Shown: piece by piece, positions 43,214 through 52,197 of the stretch
Position numbering within the stretch: the stretch's first letter is position 1
How the letters are laid out: each line of letters opens with the position of its first letter
Source: Billgrantia zhangzhouensis
Lineage (GTDB): Bacteria > Pseudomonadota > Gammaproteobacteria > Pseudomonadales > Halomonadaceae
Direction: 5' to 3'
Assembly (NCBI RefSeq): GCF_021404465.1
Contig: NZ_JABFTT010000011.1
Coordinates: 62,001-126,000, forward strand
DNA length: 64,000 nt
The notes under the pieces: model-generated
The model's database searches: none
The model's input: only the letters and a program-made list of their open reading frames with translations
Told to the model about the DNA's origin: nothing
Made by a program: the position numbers and the translations under genes

Positions 43214-44242
43214 CTACGTACTCTCGCCGATCAGCAGTTCGAAGCCGACATCGTGCTGCAGGCGCTGGATTCGCTTGCCTTCCAGGCGGCGTATCACTTC
43301 GGACGCGGCGAGCTGCCCCATGTGCTGGCGCGGTGAGCGTATGGTGGTCAGGCGCGGGGTGATGTGCTGGCCGATGGGAAGCCCATTGAACCCGGCAATG
43401 GCCAGCTCGTGGGGTACGCGAATGCCGAGCCGCTGGGCGTGCAGCAGGGCGCCGGTGGCCAGGTCGTCGTTGGCGAAGTGAATGGCGCTGACATCGCCAT
43501 GTTTTTCCAGTGCACGCGTCAACCCCGCAGCACCGGCATCCAGTCCGCCATGGTCGAGTTCGATCAGCGGTGCTGCGAGACCGGTTTGTTCCAGCACCTC
43601 GCGATGGCCGTGGTAGCGCATTCCTGCGCGATAGTCGCTTTCCAGGCGGGCGCCAACGAAGAGCACCTGGCGATGGCCCCGCTCCAACAGGTGGCGAGCC
43701 ATGCAGCGCCCAGCTTCGGTATGGTCCAACCCCACGTTGAGATCCAGTGCCTCTCCCAGCTCCATGACCTCCATGATCGGCTTGTCCCAATTGGCGAGCA
43801 GGGTACGGCAGGCCTGGCTGTGGCGCAGGCCGGCGGTCACCAGCGCCGAGCAGGACCAGCCGAGGAAGGTGCGCACCAGCTGGTATTCGCGCTTGGTGTC
43901 GTAGTCGGTATTGCCCAGCAGGATCTGGTAGCCCTGGGCCTCGAAGGTTTCCTGCAGCCCCTGGATCACCTCGATGAAGACGGTATTGGCCAGCGAAGGC
44001 ACGATGACGGCAATGAAGCGCGAGCGTGCCGACGCCAGGCTACCGGCCACCAGGTTGGGCACGTAGCCCAGTCGTTCCACGGCCTCGAGTACCCGCGCGC
44101 GGGTGCGCTCGTTGACCTGGTCTGGGTGGTTCAGCGCGCGTGAGGCGGTGATCGCCGAGACGCCGGCGGCCTCCGCTACCTCTTTGAGCGTCGGCTGCTC
44201 CGAGCCGCGGCGTCGGCGTGGCGAGTGGGCTTCATTAGACAT
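43214..44242 (-). CDS. LacI-family regulator of the tetronate operon
   Basis: A 342-aa LacI/GntR-type repressor: N-terminal helix-turn-helix (TLKEVAEAAGVSAITASRALNHPDQVNERTRARV) followed by a periplasmic-binding-like ligand domain ending LLIGEST. Start at 44242 has AGGAGG about ten bases upstream; the ATG at 44251 sits too close to it. It is divergent from the ltnD-otnK-otnC-otnI-denD operon, and two overlapping palindromes lie between them. A repressor released by a tetronate or its 2-keto acid is the expected scheme. Confidence 0.92.
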   Translation of the reverse strand: MSNEAHSPRRRRGSEQPTLKEVAEAAGVSAITASRALNHPDQVNERTRARVLEAVERLGYVPNLVAGSLASARSRFIAVIVPSLANTVFIEVIQGLQETFEAQGYQILLGNTDYDTKREYQLVRTFLGWSCSALVTAGLRHSQACRTLLANWDKPIMEVMELGEALDLNVGLDHTEAGRCMARHLLERGHRQVLFVGARLESDYRAGMRYHGHREVLEQTGLAAPLIELDHGGLDAGAAGLTRALEKHGDVSAIHFANDDLATGALLHAQRLGIRVPHELAIAGFNGLPIGQHITPRLTTIRSPRQHMGQLAASEVIRRLEGKRIQRLQHDVGFELLIGEST

Positions 44243-44296
44243 TGGTCGCATCCTCCTGGCGCCTTCTTGCTGGGCTCCATTAAATCATCTACAACC

Positions 44297-44326
44297 ATGA
44301 TAGCGCTAACATGATAGCGCTAACAC
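44297..44326. promoter_or_regulatory. Two overlapping LacI-type palindromic operators
   Basis: ATGATAGCGCTAACAT (44297-44312) and ATGATAGCGCTAACAC (44311-44326) are near-perfect copies with a 14-base period and a central TAGCGCTA palindrome, typical of LacI-family sites. They lie 55 bases from the LacI start and 93 bases from ltnD. Binding here would control both directions. Confidence 0.85.
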
Positions 44327-44418
44327 CAATGGCCACTCTCTAGTTCAGTCACTGAGTCATTGCTGAGTAAAAGACATCGATGGGTAGAGCGAGGCCGCAC
44401 GGCGGCGGGAGGCAGCAG

Positions 44419-45348
44419 GTGAGCGACAGCACGACCAAGCCGCGAGTGGGTGTCATCGGCCTCGGTGCGATGGGCCTGGGGTCGGCGACTGCATTGCACG
44501 AGCGCGGCCTGACGGTCGTGGGCTGCGACGTGTCCGCAGCGGCACGTCGTGCCTTCGAGAGTGTCGGCGGGCGCTGCGCGGCCAACCCCGCCGAGCTGGC
44601 CGAGCAGTGCGACGTGGTGCTGGTCGTGGTGGTCAATGCCGCTCAGGTCGAGCAAGTGCTGTTCGGCGAGCAGGGGCTCGCCCACGCCCTGGCGCCGGGT
44701 GGGCTGGTGATCCAGTGCGCTACCGTGGCGCCGAGCTTGGCCGAGCGGTTGGGAGCACGCCTGGCCGAGCGCGATCTGCTGATGCTCGATGCCCCGATCA
44801 GCGGCGGGGCGGTCAAGGCCCGGGCGGGGCAACTCTCGGTCATGGCGTCGGGTAGTGAGGAGGCCTTCGCCAAGGCCGGCCCGGTGCTCGACGCCATGGC
44901 CGCGACCGTCCATCGACTGGGCGATTCGCCCGGTATCGGCTCGAGCATGAAGTTGGTCAATCAGCTGCTCGCCGGGGTGCATATCGCCGCCGCTGCCGAA
45001 GCGGTGGCGCTGGGTATTCGCATGGGGCTGGAGCCGCGCCGCGTGTATGAGGTGATCACCCAATCCGCCGGTAATTCCTGGATGTTCGAGAATCGCGTGC
45101 CGCACATCCTCGAAGGCGATTACACCCCGCTCTCGGCGGTGGACATCTTCGTCAAGGACCTCAACATCGTGCACGAGACTGGCCGCGAGCTGGCCATGGC
45201 CACGCCTATCGCTGCCAGCGCCCTGCAGCAGTTCACCGCCGCCAGGGGCGTCGGCTTCGGTCGCGAGGACGACTCGGCGGTGATCAAGGTCTATCAGCGT
45301 CTTTCCGGTATCGTCTTGCCCGAGGCCGCCAACGACGGGGGGCAGTGA
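44419..45348 (+). CDS. ltnD: L-threonate dehydrogenase
   Basis: A 309-aa beta-hydroxyacid dehydrogenase that oxidises L-threonate to 2-oxo-tetronate. It has the NAD fold VGVIGLGAMGLGSATAL, substrate motif DAPISGGAVKARAGQLSVMASG and catalytic Lys in GSSMKLVNQLLAG. Start is GTG 44419 with GGGAGG upstream. The identity rests on the following otnK, otnC, otnI and denD genes, the published bacterial pathway for L-threonate and D-erythronate. Its stop overlaps the kinase frame. Confidence 0.9.
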   Translation: MSDSTTKPRVGVIGLGAMGLGSATALHERGLTVVGCDVSAAARRAFESVGGRCAANPAELAEQCDVVLVVVVNAAQVEQVLFGEQGLAHALAPGGLVIQCATVAPSLAERLGARLAERDLLMLDAPISGGAVKARAGQLSVMASGSEEAFAKAGPVLDAMAATVHRLGDSPGIGSSMKLVNQLLAGVHIAAAAEAVALGIRMGLEPRRVYEVITQSAGNSWMFENRVPHILEGDYTPLSAVDIFVKDLNIVHETGRELAMATPIAASALQQFTAARGVGFGREDDSAVIKVYQRLSGIVLPEAANDGGQ

Positions 45349-45350
45349 AG

Positions 45351-46646
45351 ATGGCGATCGTGCTGGGCGCCATTGCCGACGATTTCACCGGAGCCACCGA
45401 CCTGGCCAACAACCTGGTGCGAGGTGGCATGCGCTGCGTGCAGCTGATCGGCGTACCTGAGCAGGAGCTCGGTGAGCTGATCGAAGGCGCGGACGAGATC
45501 GACGCGGTGGTGATTGCGCTGAAATCGCGCTCGTGCCCGCCGACGGAGGCCGTTCGCGATTCGCTACGGGCGCTGGAATGGCTGCGCGCCGAGGGGGCTC
45601 GCCAGCTCTACTTCAAGTACTGCTCCACCTTTGACTCCACCGATGCCGGCAACATCGGCCCGGTCAGCGAAGCCCTGCTGGAGCGCCTCGAGGCGCCGTT
45701 CACCGTGATGGTGCCGGCCTTTCCGGCCAACGGGCGCACCGTCTACCAGGGCCATCTGTTCGTCGGCGACCGCCTGCTCAGCAAGAGCGGCATGCAGCAC
45801 CATCCGCTCACGCCCATGCGCGATGCCGATCTGGTGCGGGTATTGTCGCGCCAGAGCCGGTATCCCGTGGGCTTGTTGCCGTGGTCGACATTGGCCCAGG
45901 GCGCCTCTGCCGTCAGCAGGCAGCTCGAAGAACTGGCCGCACAGGGGGTGCGTCAGGTGATCTGCGACTCCCTGGATCGCAACGACCTGGCGGCGCTGGC
46001 GGAAGCGACGGTCGACCTACCGCTGGTTTCCGGTGGCTCGGGGCTGGGCGAGGCTTTGCCGGCCCAGTATCGTCACCGTGGCTGGCTGGGGGAGGTCTCG
46101 GCGGCAGGGGCTCTGGCGCCGGCTTCGGGCAACGCCCTGGTGCTTTCGGGCAGCTGCTCGCGCGCCACCCTGGCCCAGGTCGATGCCTTTCTCACACGCT
46201 TTCCCGGTTTTCCCCTCGACCCGCTGATGCTGGCCCAGGGACCCGAGCATCTGCGCCAGGCGCTGGCGTTTGTCCGCCGCCACCTGGCCGGTGGGCGTCC
46301 GGTGTTGGTCTACGCTTCGGCCGAGGCCGAGCGCGTGAGCCGGGCGCAGCAGGCGCTGGGCCGCGAGCGTGCCGGCGAGCTGGTCGAGCAGGCCTTGGGG
46401 GAGCTGGCGGTGGCGCTGGTCGATGAGGGTGTGGGGCGGTTGGTGGTGGCCGGCGGCGAGAGTTCCGGTGCCGTGGTCTCGGCGCTGGGCGTGCGTGCCC
46501 TGCGTATCGGCGAGCAGATCGACCCCGGCGTGCCCTGGACCCAGACCACGCTTGCCGAACACGAGGCGCCACTGTCGCTGGCGCTGAAGTCGGGCAACTT
46601 CGGCGGTGAGGACTTCTTCCTGCGTGCTTTCGAGGTGCTGCCATGA
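45351..46646 (+). CDS. otnK: 3-oxo-tetronate kinase (four-carbon acid sugar kinase)
   Basis: A 431-aa DUF1537-family sugar acid kinase with LGAIADDFTGATDLANNL at the N-terminus, KYCSTFDSTDAGNIGP near 90, and ATP-site GGESSGAVVSALG near the C-terminus. It phosphorylates 3-oxo-tetronate to the 4-phosphate, the substrate of OtnC. Start ATG 45351 or the GTG at 45345 that overlaps the ltnD stop; both are plausible. Overlap with otnC by four bases shows coupling. Confidence 0.9.
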   Translation: MAIVLGAIADDFTGATDLANNLVRGGMRCVQLIGVPEQELGELIEGADEIDAVVIALKSRSCPPTEAVRDSLRALEWLRAEGARQLYFKYCSTFDSTDAGNIGPVSEALLERLEAPFTVMVPAFPANGRTVYQGHLFVGDRLLSKSGMQHHPLTPMRDADLVRVLSRQSRYPVGLLPWSTLAQGASAVSRQLEELAAQGVRQVICDSLDRNDLAALAEATVDLPLVSGGSGLGEALPAQYRHRGWLGEVSAAGALAPASGNALVLSGSCSRATLAQVDAFLTRFPGFPLDPLMLAQGPEHLRQALAFVRRHLAGGRPVLVYASAEAERVSRAQQALGRERAGELVEQALGELAVALVDEGVGRLVVAGGESSGAVVSALGVRALRIGEQIDPGVPWTQTTLAEHEAPLSLALKSGNFGGEDFFLRAFEVLP

Positions 46647-47290
46647 GCGTCCACGACGCGAATCGCCTGCGCGAGCAGATCGCCACGCTTGGCAAGTCGC
46701 TGTTCGACCGCGGCCTGACCATGGGCTCGAGCGGCAATATCAGCGTGCGCCTGGACGATGGCGGCTGGCTGATGACGCCGACCAATGCCTGCCTGGGGCG
46801 GCTCGACCCGGCGCGTATCTCGCGCCTCGACCGTGACGGGCGCCTGCTCGACGGCGACGCGCCGACCAAGGAGAGCTTCCTGCACCGTGCCATGTACGAC
46901 GAGCGGCCGCAGTCCGGCGCCATCGTGCATCTGCATTCGACGCACTCGGTGGCGGTGTCCTGCCTGCCCGATATCGACCCCTGCGACTGCATTCCGCCAC
47001 TGACCGCCTACTATGTGATGCGGGTGGGGCGCCTGCCCCTGGTGCCCTACCACATACCTGGCGATCCGGCATTGGGCGATGCCGTGCGCGGCTTGGCCGG
47101 CAAGCACAGCGTGGTACTGCTGGCCAACCACGGTCCGGTGGTGGCGGGCAAGAACCTGGAGGCGGCGGTCTACGCCACCGAGGAGCTGGAGGAGACCGCC
47201 AAGCTCTACCTGCTGCTGCGCGGCCACAATCCGCGCGGGCTGACGCCCGAGCAGGTCGCTGAACTCGAGGCCCGTTTTCCCCGTGACTGA
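46643..47290 (+). CDS. otnC: 3-oxo-tetronate 4-phosphate decarboxylase (class II aldolase family)
   Basis: A 215-aa class II aldolase-fold protein with GSSGNISVR, zinc ligands in HLHSTHSVAV and NHGPVVAG. In the tetronate pathway it decarboxylates 3-oxo-tetronate 4-phosphate to dihydroxyacetone phosphate. It overlaps otnK by four bases and is followed by otnI after 36 bases. Confidence 0.9.
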   Translation: MSVHDANRLREQIATLGKSLFDRGLTMGSSGNISVRLDDGGWLMTPTNACLGRLDPARISRLDRDGRLLDGDAPTKESFLHRAMYDERPQSGAIVHLHSTHSVAVSCLPDIDPCDCIPPLTAYYVMRVGRLPLVPYHIPGDPALGDAVRGLAGKHSVVLLANHGPVVAGKNLEAAVYATEELEETAKLYLLLRGHNPRGLTPEQVAELEARFPRD

Positions 47291-47326
47291 CGCCGCTACA
47301 CGACCCAAGGACACGAGACACGAGCG

Positions 47327-48121
47327 ATGATACGACTGGCCGCCAATCTCAGCATGCTGTTCACCGAGCACGACTTCCTCGACCGCTTCCAGGCGGCGGC
47401 CGAAGCGGGCTTTCGCGGCGTGGAGTACCTGTTCCCCTATGCTCACGCCCCCGAGGCGCTGGCAAGCGCACTACGGGAGAGCGGCGTCGAGCAGGTGCTG
47501 TTCAACATGCCGCCGGGTGACTGGCAGGCCGGTGAGCGCGGCCTGGCCAGCCTGCCCGGGCGCGAGGCGGAGTTTCGCGATGGGGTGATCGAGGCGCTGC
47601 GCTATGCCGAGGCGCTGGGCTGTCCACGCCTGCATGCCATGGCCGGGCGGCTGCCGGAAGGCGCCGACAGTGACACCCTAGACGCCCACTGCGCCACCTA
47701 CATGGAGAACCTGCGCTTTGCCGCCGCCGAGGCTGCCAGACTGGGGCGCGAGGTGCTGATCGAGCCGATCAATACCCGCGACATGCCGGGCTACTTTCTT
47801 TCACGCCAGGCCCAGGCCATGGCGGTGCTCGAGGAGGTCGGCGCCGACAACCTCAGGCTGCAGTTCGATTTCTACCACTGCCAGGTCATGGAAGGCGACC
47901 TGATCCGCCACCTCGAGCGGCAGTTCTCCGCCATTGCCCATGTTCAGATCGCCGGCGTGCCGGAGCGCCACGAACCGAATGTCGGCGAGGTGCATTATCC
48001 GGCCATCTTCGCCCAGCTCGAGCGGCTCGGCTATGCAGGCTGGGTTGGCTGCGAGTACCGCCCTGCGGCGGGCACACGCGAGGGCCTGTCCTGGGGACGC
48101 CACTACGGGCTTGCGGGCTGA
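47327..48121 (+). CDS. otnI: 2-oxo-tetronate isomerase (hydroxypyruvate isomerase family)
   Basis: A 264-aa TIM-barrel isomerase of the Hyi/OtnI group, with metal and catalytic stretches [28 protein letters not shown] and [14 protein letters not shown]. It converts 2-oxo-tetronate to 3-oxo-tetronate for OtnK. Context separates it from hydroxypyruvate isomerase, since glyoxylate carboligase is absent. A hexamer repeat separates it from denD. Confidence 0.88.
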   Translation: MIRLAANLSMLFTEHDFLDRFQAAAEAGFRGVEYLFPYAHAPEALASALRESGVEQVLFNMPPGDWQAGERGLASLPGREAEFRDGVIEALRYAEALGCPRLHAMAGRLPEGADSDTLDAHCATYMENLRFAAAEAARLGREVLIEPINTRDMPGYFLSRQAQAMAVLEEVGADNLRLQFDFYHCQVMEGDLIRHLERQFSAIAHVQIAGVPERHEPNVGEVHYPAIFAQLERLGYAGWVGCEYRPAAGTREGLSWGRHYGLAG

Positions 48122-48136
48122 TCGGCCGGTTCGCTC

Positions 48137-48160
48137 GACAACGACAACGACAACGACAAG
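48137..48160 (+). repeat. (GACAAC)n hexamer tract before denD
   Basis: GACAAC three times plus GACAAG, preceded by TTCGCTC. A close copy of the same short motif lies before the aldehyde dehydrogenase gene at 52151-52182. It sits 15 bases before the denD start, between the last isomerase codon and that gene. Confidence 0.7.
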
Positions 48161-48175
48161 ACGGACACGAGACCC

Positions 48176-49141
48176 ATGCATATCGTCATCACCGGCGCCG
48201 CCGGCTTCCTCGGCCAACGCCTCGTCGCCCGCCTGCTGGCGCGCGGCGAACTCCAGGGCCAGCCCATTCACCGCCTGACGCTGATCGACCAGGACGAGGC
48301 TCCGCTGCCCGCCGACTCTGGAGAGGTCGATGTCGAATCCATGGCCATGGACATCACCGAGCCCGGTGAAATCGACATCGTGCTCGATGCACGTCCACGC
48401 GTGATCTATCACTTGGCGGCGGTGGTCAGCTCCGCCGCCGAGGCGGACCTGGAACTCGGCATGCGGGTCAATTTCGACGCTACCCGGATGCTGCTCGAAG
48501 GCTGCCGTGAACGTGGGCTGAGCACCACCCGATTGGTGATGGCCAGTTCAGTGGCGGCCTATGGCGGCGAACTGCCTGCGGTGCTAGACGACATGACCGC
48601 GCTGCAGCCACAGAACTCCTACGGCACCCAGAAGGCGATGTGCGAGCTGTTGATCAACGACTACAGCCGGCGCGGCCTGGTCGATGGCTGCGTGCTGCGC
48701 CTGCCGACCATCATCGTGCGTCCGGGGCGGCCCAACGCCGCTGCCTCGAGCTTCGCCTCCAGCATTCTGCGCGAGCCAATCAATGGCGAGGAGGCCGTGT
48801 GCCCCGTACCCACCGAGCTGACCATGTTCGTGATGTCGCCAGGCAAGGTGATCGAGGCACTGGTGCATGCTGCCGAGGTGGCAGGCGAGGCGCTGGCGCC
48901 GTTTCGCGCCTTCATACTGCCCGGTATCACCGTCAGCGTGGCCGAGATGCTGGAAACCCTGCGCCAGGTGGCAGGGGAAGAGGCCTTGGCGCGAGTGCGC
49001 CATGAACGCGACCCGCAGGTCGAGGCGATCGTCGCCAGCTGGCCGGCTCGCTTCGAGACTCGCCGCGCGAGAGAGCTGGGCTTTAGCGGCGATCGTAACC
49101 TGCGAGAGATCGTCGAGGCGTTCCTCGACGAGCGCGGTTAG
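48176..49141 (+). CDS. denD: D-erythronate dehydrogenase (SDR superfamily)
   Basis: A 321-aa extended short-chain dehydrogenase: MHIVITGAAGFLGQRLVARL for NAD, catalytic SYGTQKAMCE (Tyr-x3-Lys) near 142 and a C-terminal helical region with the LRLPTIIVRPG loop. Known as DenD in bacteria using D-erythronate, where it yields 2-oxo-tetronate, feeding the same OtnI-OtnK-OtnC route. Its presence shows that the operon handles both stereoisomers, L-threonate by LtnD and D-erythronate by DenD. Confidence 0.88.
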   Translation: MHIVITGAAGFLGQRLVARLLARGELQGQPIHRLTLIDQDEAPLPADSGEVDVESMAMDITEPGEIDIVLDARPRVIYHLAAVVSSAAEADLELGMRVNFDATRMLLEGCRERGLSTTRLVMASSVAAYGGELPAVLDDMTALQPQNSYGTQKAMCELLINDYSRRGLVDGCVLRLPTIIVRPGRPNAAASSFASSILREPINGEEAVCPVPTELTMFVMSPGKVIEALVHAAEVAGEALAPFRAFILPGITVSVAEMLETLRQVAGEEALARVRHERDPQVEAIVASWPARFETRRARELGFSGDRNLREIVEAFLDERG

Positions 49142-49205
49142 AAGAGAGCGGCACACAAGTCGCCAATTAACAACCAAGGTGTTTCACGACGAAGAGGATA
49201 CAACA

Positions 49206-50204
49206 ATGAAAATGCAGTTCGTACGCCATGCTCTGACGGTTGCCATCGGTGGTATCAGCGCCGCTGCGATGGCCGTCAATGCCCAGGCGGCCCAGGAGGT
49301 CAGCCTGGGGCATACGCTCTCCTCCACCTCCCACTATGCCGTGGGGGCCCAGGCTTTCAAGGAGACGCTGGAAGCACTCAGCGACGGGGCCTTCGTGGTC
49401 AATGAGTATGCTTCCGGCGCGCTGGGCGGCGAGCGGGAGATGATCGAGGGCCTGCAGATCGGTACCGTCGACGTCGTCATCACCTCTACCGGCCCACTCG
49501 GCAACTTTGTGCCGGAAACCTATGTGCTCGACCTGCCGTTCCTGTTCGAGAACTACGACCAGGCGCGCTGCGTGCTCGACAGCGAGATCGGCGACGAGCT
49601 GCTGGAGAAAATGAGCAACCACGACCTGGCCGGCCTGGCCTGGTCGGAAAACGGCTTTCGCCACCTCACCAACAGCCGTCGTGAAGTGACCAGCCCCGCC
49701 GACGCCGAAGGGCTGCGGGTACGCACCATGGAAAACGAGGTGCACCAGGAGGCGTTCCGCCAGTTGGGTGCGCGACCCACGCCGATGGCCTTCCCGGAGC
49801 TGTTCACGGCGCTGCAGCAAGGTACCGTGGATGGCCAGGAAAACCCCATCACGGTGATCGTCGCCACCAACTTCTGGGAAGTGCAGGATCATCTCTCGCT
49901 GACCGGCCACGTCTATTCGCCGGCCGCCGTACTGGGTTCACCGCTGCTGCTCGACGGGCTCAGCGACGAGGAGCGCGAGTGGTTCCGCGAAGCCGCCCGC
50001 GCCTCCGCCGAGGCGACCCGCGCCGAAGTGTCGCGCCTGGAAGAGGAGGGCGTGGCACTGCTGCGCGAGAACGGCATGACGGTCAACACGGAGATCGACA
50101 TCGGCCCCTTCCAGCAGGCCGTGGAGCCGGCCTACGAGATCTTCACCAACCAGCATGGCAGCGAGATGCTGGAGAGGGTGCAGGAGAAGGCCAGTAGCTG
50201 TTGA
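49206..50204 (+). CDS. TRAP substrate-binding protein (DctP), tetronate-type
   Basis: A 332-aa periplasmic receptor with signal MKMQFVRHALTVAIGGISAA and cleavage near AQA-AQE. The carboxylate-clamping Arg is present (R173 in GLRVRTMEN), followed by GTVDGQENP near 219, standard for TRAP receptors of sugar acids. Position after denD and before the permeases makes L-threonate or D-erythronate the expected ligands. The start at ATG 49206 is 64 bases after denD. Confidence 0.93.
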   Translation: MKMQFVRHALTVAIGGISAAAMAVNAQAAQEVSLGHTLSSTSHYAVGAQAFKETLEALSDGAFVVNEYASGALGGEREMIEGLQIGTVDVVITSTGPLGNFVPETYVLDLPFLFENYDQARCVLDSEIGDELLEKMSNHDLAGLAWSENGFRHLTNSRREVTSPADAEGLRVRTMENEVHQEAFRQLGARPTPMAFPELFTALQQGTVDGQENPITVIVATNFWEVQDHLSLTGHVYSPAAVLGSPLLLDGLSDEEREWFREAARASAEATRAEVSRLEEEGVALLRENGMTVNTEIDIGPFQQAVEPAYEIFTNQHGSEMLERVQEKASSC

Positions 50205-50227
50205 GGCTCCTCACGCTAAATCTCCAT

Positions 50228-50258
50228 GCATGTCCTCGGCGTGATGCCGGGGACATGC
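50228..50258 (+). other. Intercistronic hairpin after TRAP receptor gene
   Basis: GCATGTCC-T-CGGC-GTGAT-GCCG-G-GGACATGC forms a two-part stem in the 73-base gap between the receptor and the small permease. Such hairpins usually protect the upstream receptor mRNA and give it more copies than the membrane subunits. Confidence 0.6.
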
Positions 50259-50277
50259 CAGCAGGAATCTTGCGCTC

Positions 50278-50865
50278 ATGGTGGACCTGTTTCTTCGTTT
50301 CGAACGTCAGTTGACGCGCCTGGCCATGGCGGTCGCGGTGGTCATGCTGGTGGTGTCGGTCTCCTTCAGCTTCTATCAGGTACTGACCCGGTTCGTGTTC
50401 AATGCGCCCTCCACCTGGTCGGAGGTGGCGGCACGCACGGCAATGATCTGGTGCGTGTTCATGGCGGCCGCCGCGACCTTCCGCGGCGGCTACATGATGG
50501 CTGTGGAAGCGATCTACAAGGTGGTGCCGGGGCGCCTGTTGCCAGTATTGGAGATCGCCATCGTGTTGTGCTGCCTGTTGGTGCTGGCGGTGCTGATCCA
50601 CTTCGGCATCCTGATGACCCAGCGGGTCAGCAACCAGACCATGTCGGGCATGAACGTCTCCATGGCCTACGCCTATGCTGCGATCCCCGTTGGTGCCGGT
50701 TTCGCCATGGTGGCGGTGCTGGCGCGACTCCTGGCGCAGCTCAGCGGGCGTGAGGCGCTTGGTCCCGACCTGGGCGACGCCTCGCCGGAAGTGGAAATGC
50801 ACGACCCGAGGCAGACGATACCCGAAAGCAACGACGCTCCCCGTCGGGGAGGGACACGCCCATGA
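50278..50865 (+). CDS. TRAP small permease (DctQ)
   Basis: A 195-aa four-helix protein with DctQ features (FNAPSTWSEVAARTAMIWCVFMAAAATFRGG). A charged C-terminal tail of about 40 residues follows the last helix. Stop overlaps the next gene start (ATGA). Couples the receptor to the large permease. Confidence 0.9.
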   Translation: MVDLFLRFERQLTRLAMAVAVVMLVVSVSFSFYQVLTRFVFNAPSTWSEVAARTAMIWCVFMAAAATFRGGYMMAVEAIYKVVPGRLLPVLEIAIVLCCLLVLAVLIHFGILMTQRVSNQTMSGMNVSMAYAYAAIPVGAGFAMVAVLARLLAQLSGREALGPDLGDASPEVEMHDPRQTIPESNDAPRRGGTRP

Positions 50866-52136
50866 ATCTGGTCATCGGCCTGTCGCTGATCATCCTGTTC
50901 GCCTTCGGTGTGCCGATTGCCGTATCGATCATGCTGGCTTCGATCATCGGCATCGAGTTCTTCACCCGGCTGCCGCTGCTGCTGGTGCCCCAGCAGATGT
51001 TCATCGGCATCGACAAGTTCCCGCTGATGGCAATCCCGTTCTTCATTCTCGCCGGCAACCTGATGGCGGCGGGCGGCATCTCCCAGCGGCTGGTGGATCT
51101 GGCCAAGTCGATCGTTGGCGGCGTGCAGGGCGGCCTGGCGATGACCTGCGTGCTCACCTGCATGATGTTTGCCGCCGTGTCCGGCTCCAGCGTGGCGACT
51201 ACCTTCGCCATCGGTGCCATCCTGATCCCGGCGATGGTGCGCCACGGCTACCCCAAGCCGCTGGCGGCCTCGATCCAGGCCTCTTCGGCGGAACTCGGCG
51301 TGCTGATCCCGCCGTCGATCCCGTTGATCCTGTTCGGCGTCAGCACCGACACCTCCATCGGTCAGCTGTTCCTGGCCGGCGTGGGGCCGGGATTGCTGAT
51401 CGGCATGGCGCTGATCCTGTTTCTCTACCTGTTCTGCAAGGTGCGCGGCTACGGCCTGGAGGATCACAAGGACAGCATCAGCTTCGTGGTCTCCTTCAAG
51501 CGCGCCTGGGCGGCACTGCTGATGCCGGTGGTGGTGATCGGCGGGATCTACGGTGGCGTGTTCACCCCCACCGAGGCGTCGGCGGTGGCGGTGTTCTACG
51601 CCTTGCTGGTCGGCGGGTTCTACTACCGCGAGCTGAAGGCCGCCGACCTGTGGCCGATCCTGCGCCAGAGCGTGATCTCGACGGCTGCGGTGATGCTGAT
51701 CATCGCCGCCGCCTCGCTGTTCAGCTTCCTGATCAGCCGCACCGGCCTGCCGGGCCACATCGCCGGCTGGGTCACCCAGGTGTTCGACAGCCCGATGACC
51801 TTCCTGCTGGCGGTCAACGTGCTGCTGCTGCTCGTCGGCATGTTCATCGAAACCTCCGCTGCCATTCTGGTGCTGGCGCCGATCCTCACGCCGATCGCCA
51901 TGCAGTTTGGCGTCCATCCGGTGCACTTCGGCCTGATCATGGTGGTCAACCTGGCACTCGGCATGATCACCCCGCCGCTGGGCGTCAATCTGTTTGCCGC
52001 CTGTGCGGTGGCCAGGATATCCATCGACCAGATGCTGCCCTGGTTGGCGCGTTTCGTACTGGTGGTGTTGGCTTGCCTGGTGGCGATTACCTACCTGCCG
52101 TGGATCTCCATGGGCTTGGTATGGCTGGTCTATTAG
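50862..52136 (+). CDS. TRAP large permease (DctM)
   Basis: A 424-aa polytopic protein with the DctM patterns FILAGNLMAAGGISQRLVDLA, AVSGSSVATTFAIGAILIPAM, SAELGVLIPPSIPLILFGV and ITPPLGVNLFAAC. It completes the tetronate TRAP system in the order P-Q-M. Confidence 0.94.
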   Translation: MNLVIGLSLIILFAFGVPIAVSIMLASIIGIEFFTRLPLLLVPQQMFIGIDKFPLMAIPFFILAGNLMAAGGISQRLVDLAKSIVGGVQGGLAMTCVLTCMMFAAVSGSSVATTFAIGAILIPAMVRHGYPKPLAASIQASSAELGVLIPPSIPLILFGVSTDTSIGQLFLAGVGPGLLIGMALILFLYLFCKVRGYGLEDHKDSISFVVSFKRAWAALLMPVVVIGGIYGGVFTPTEASAVAVFYALLVGGFYYRELKAADLWPILRQSVISTAAVMLIIAAASLFSFLISRTGLPGHIAGWVTQVFDSPMTFLLAVNVLLLLVGMFIETSAAILVLAPILTPIAMQFGVHPVHFGLIMVVNLALGMITPPLGVNLFAACAVARISIDQMLPWLARFVLVVLACLVAITYLPWISMGLVWLVY

Positions 52137-52150
52137 CGAAGAAACGAGGC

Positions 52151-52182
52151 TTCGCTCGAGGAACGACAACGACAATGACAAG
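52151..52182 (+). repeat. Second copy of the TTCGCTCG/GACAAC motif
   Basis: TTCGCTCGAGGAACGACAAC followed by GACAATGACAAG repeats the 48130-48160 motif with small changes, 16 bases before the next start codon. Confidence 0.65.
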
Positions 52183-52197
52183 AGACAAGGAGGAAAC

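Noticed and set aside
48137-48160. CRISPR or minisatellite array
   Set aside because: Six-base units repeated three to four times without spacers are not CRISPR; too short for a minisatellite.
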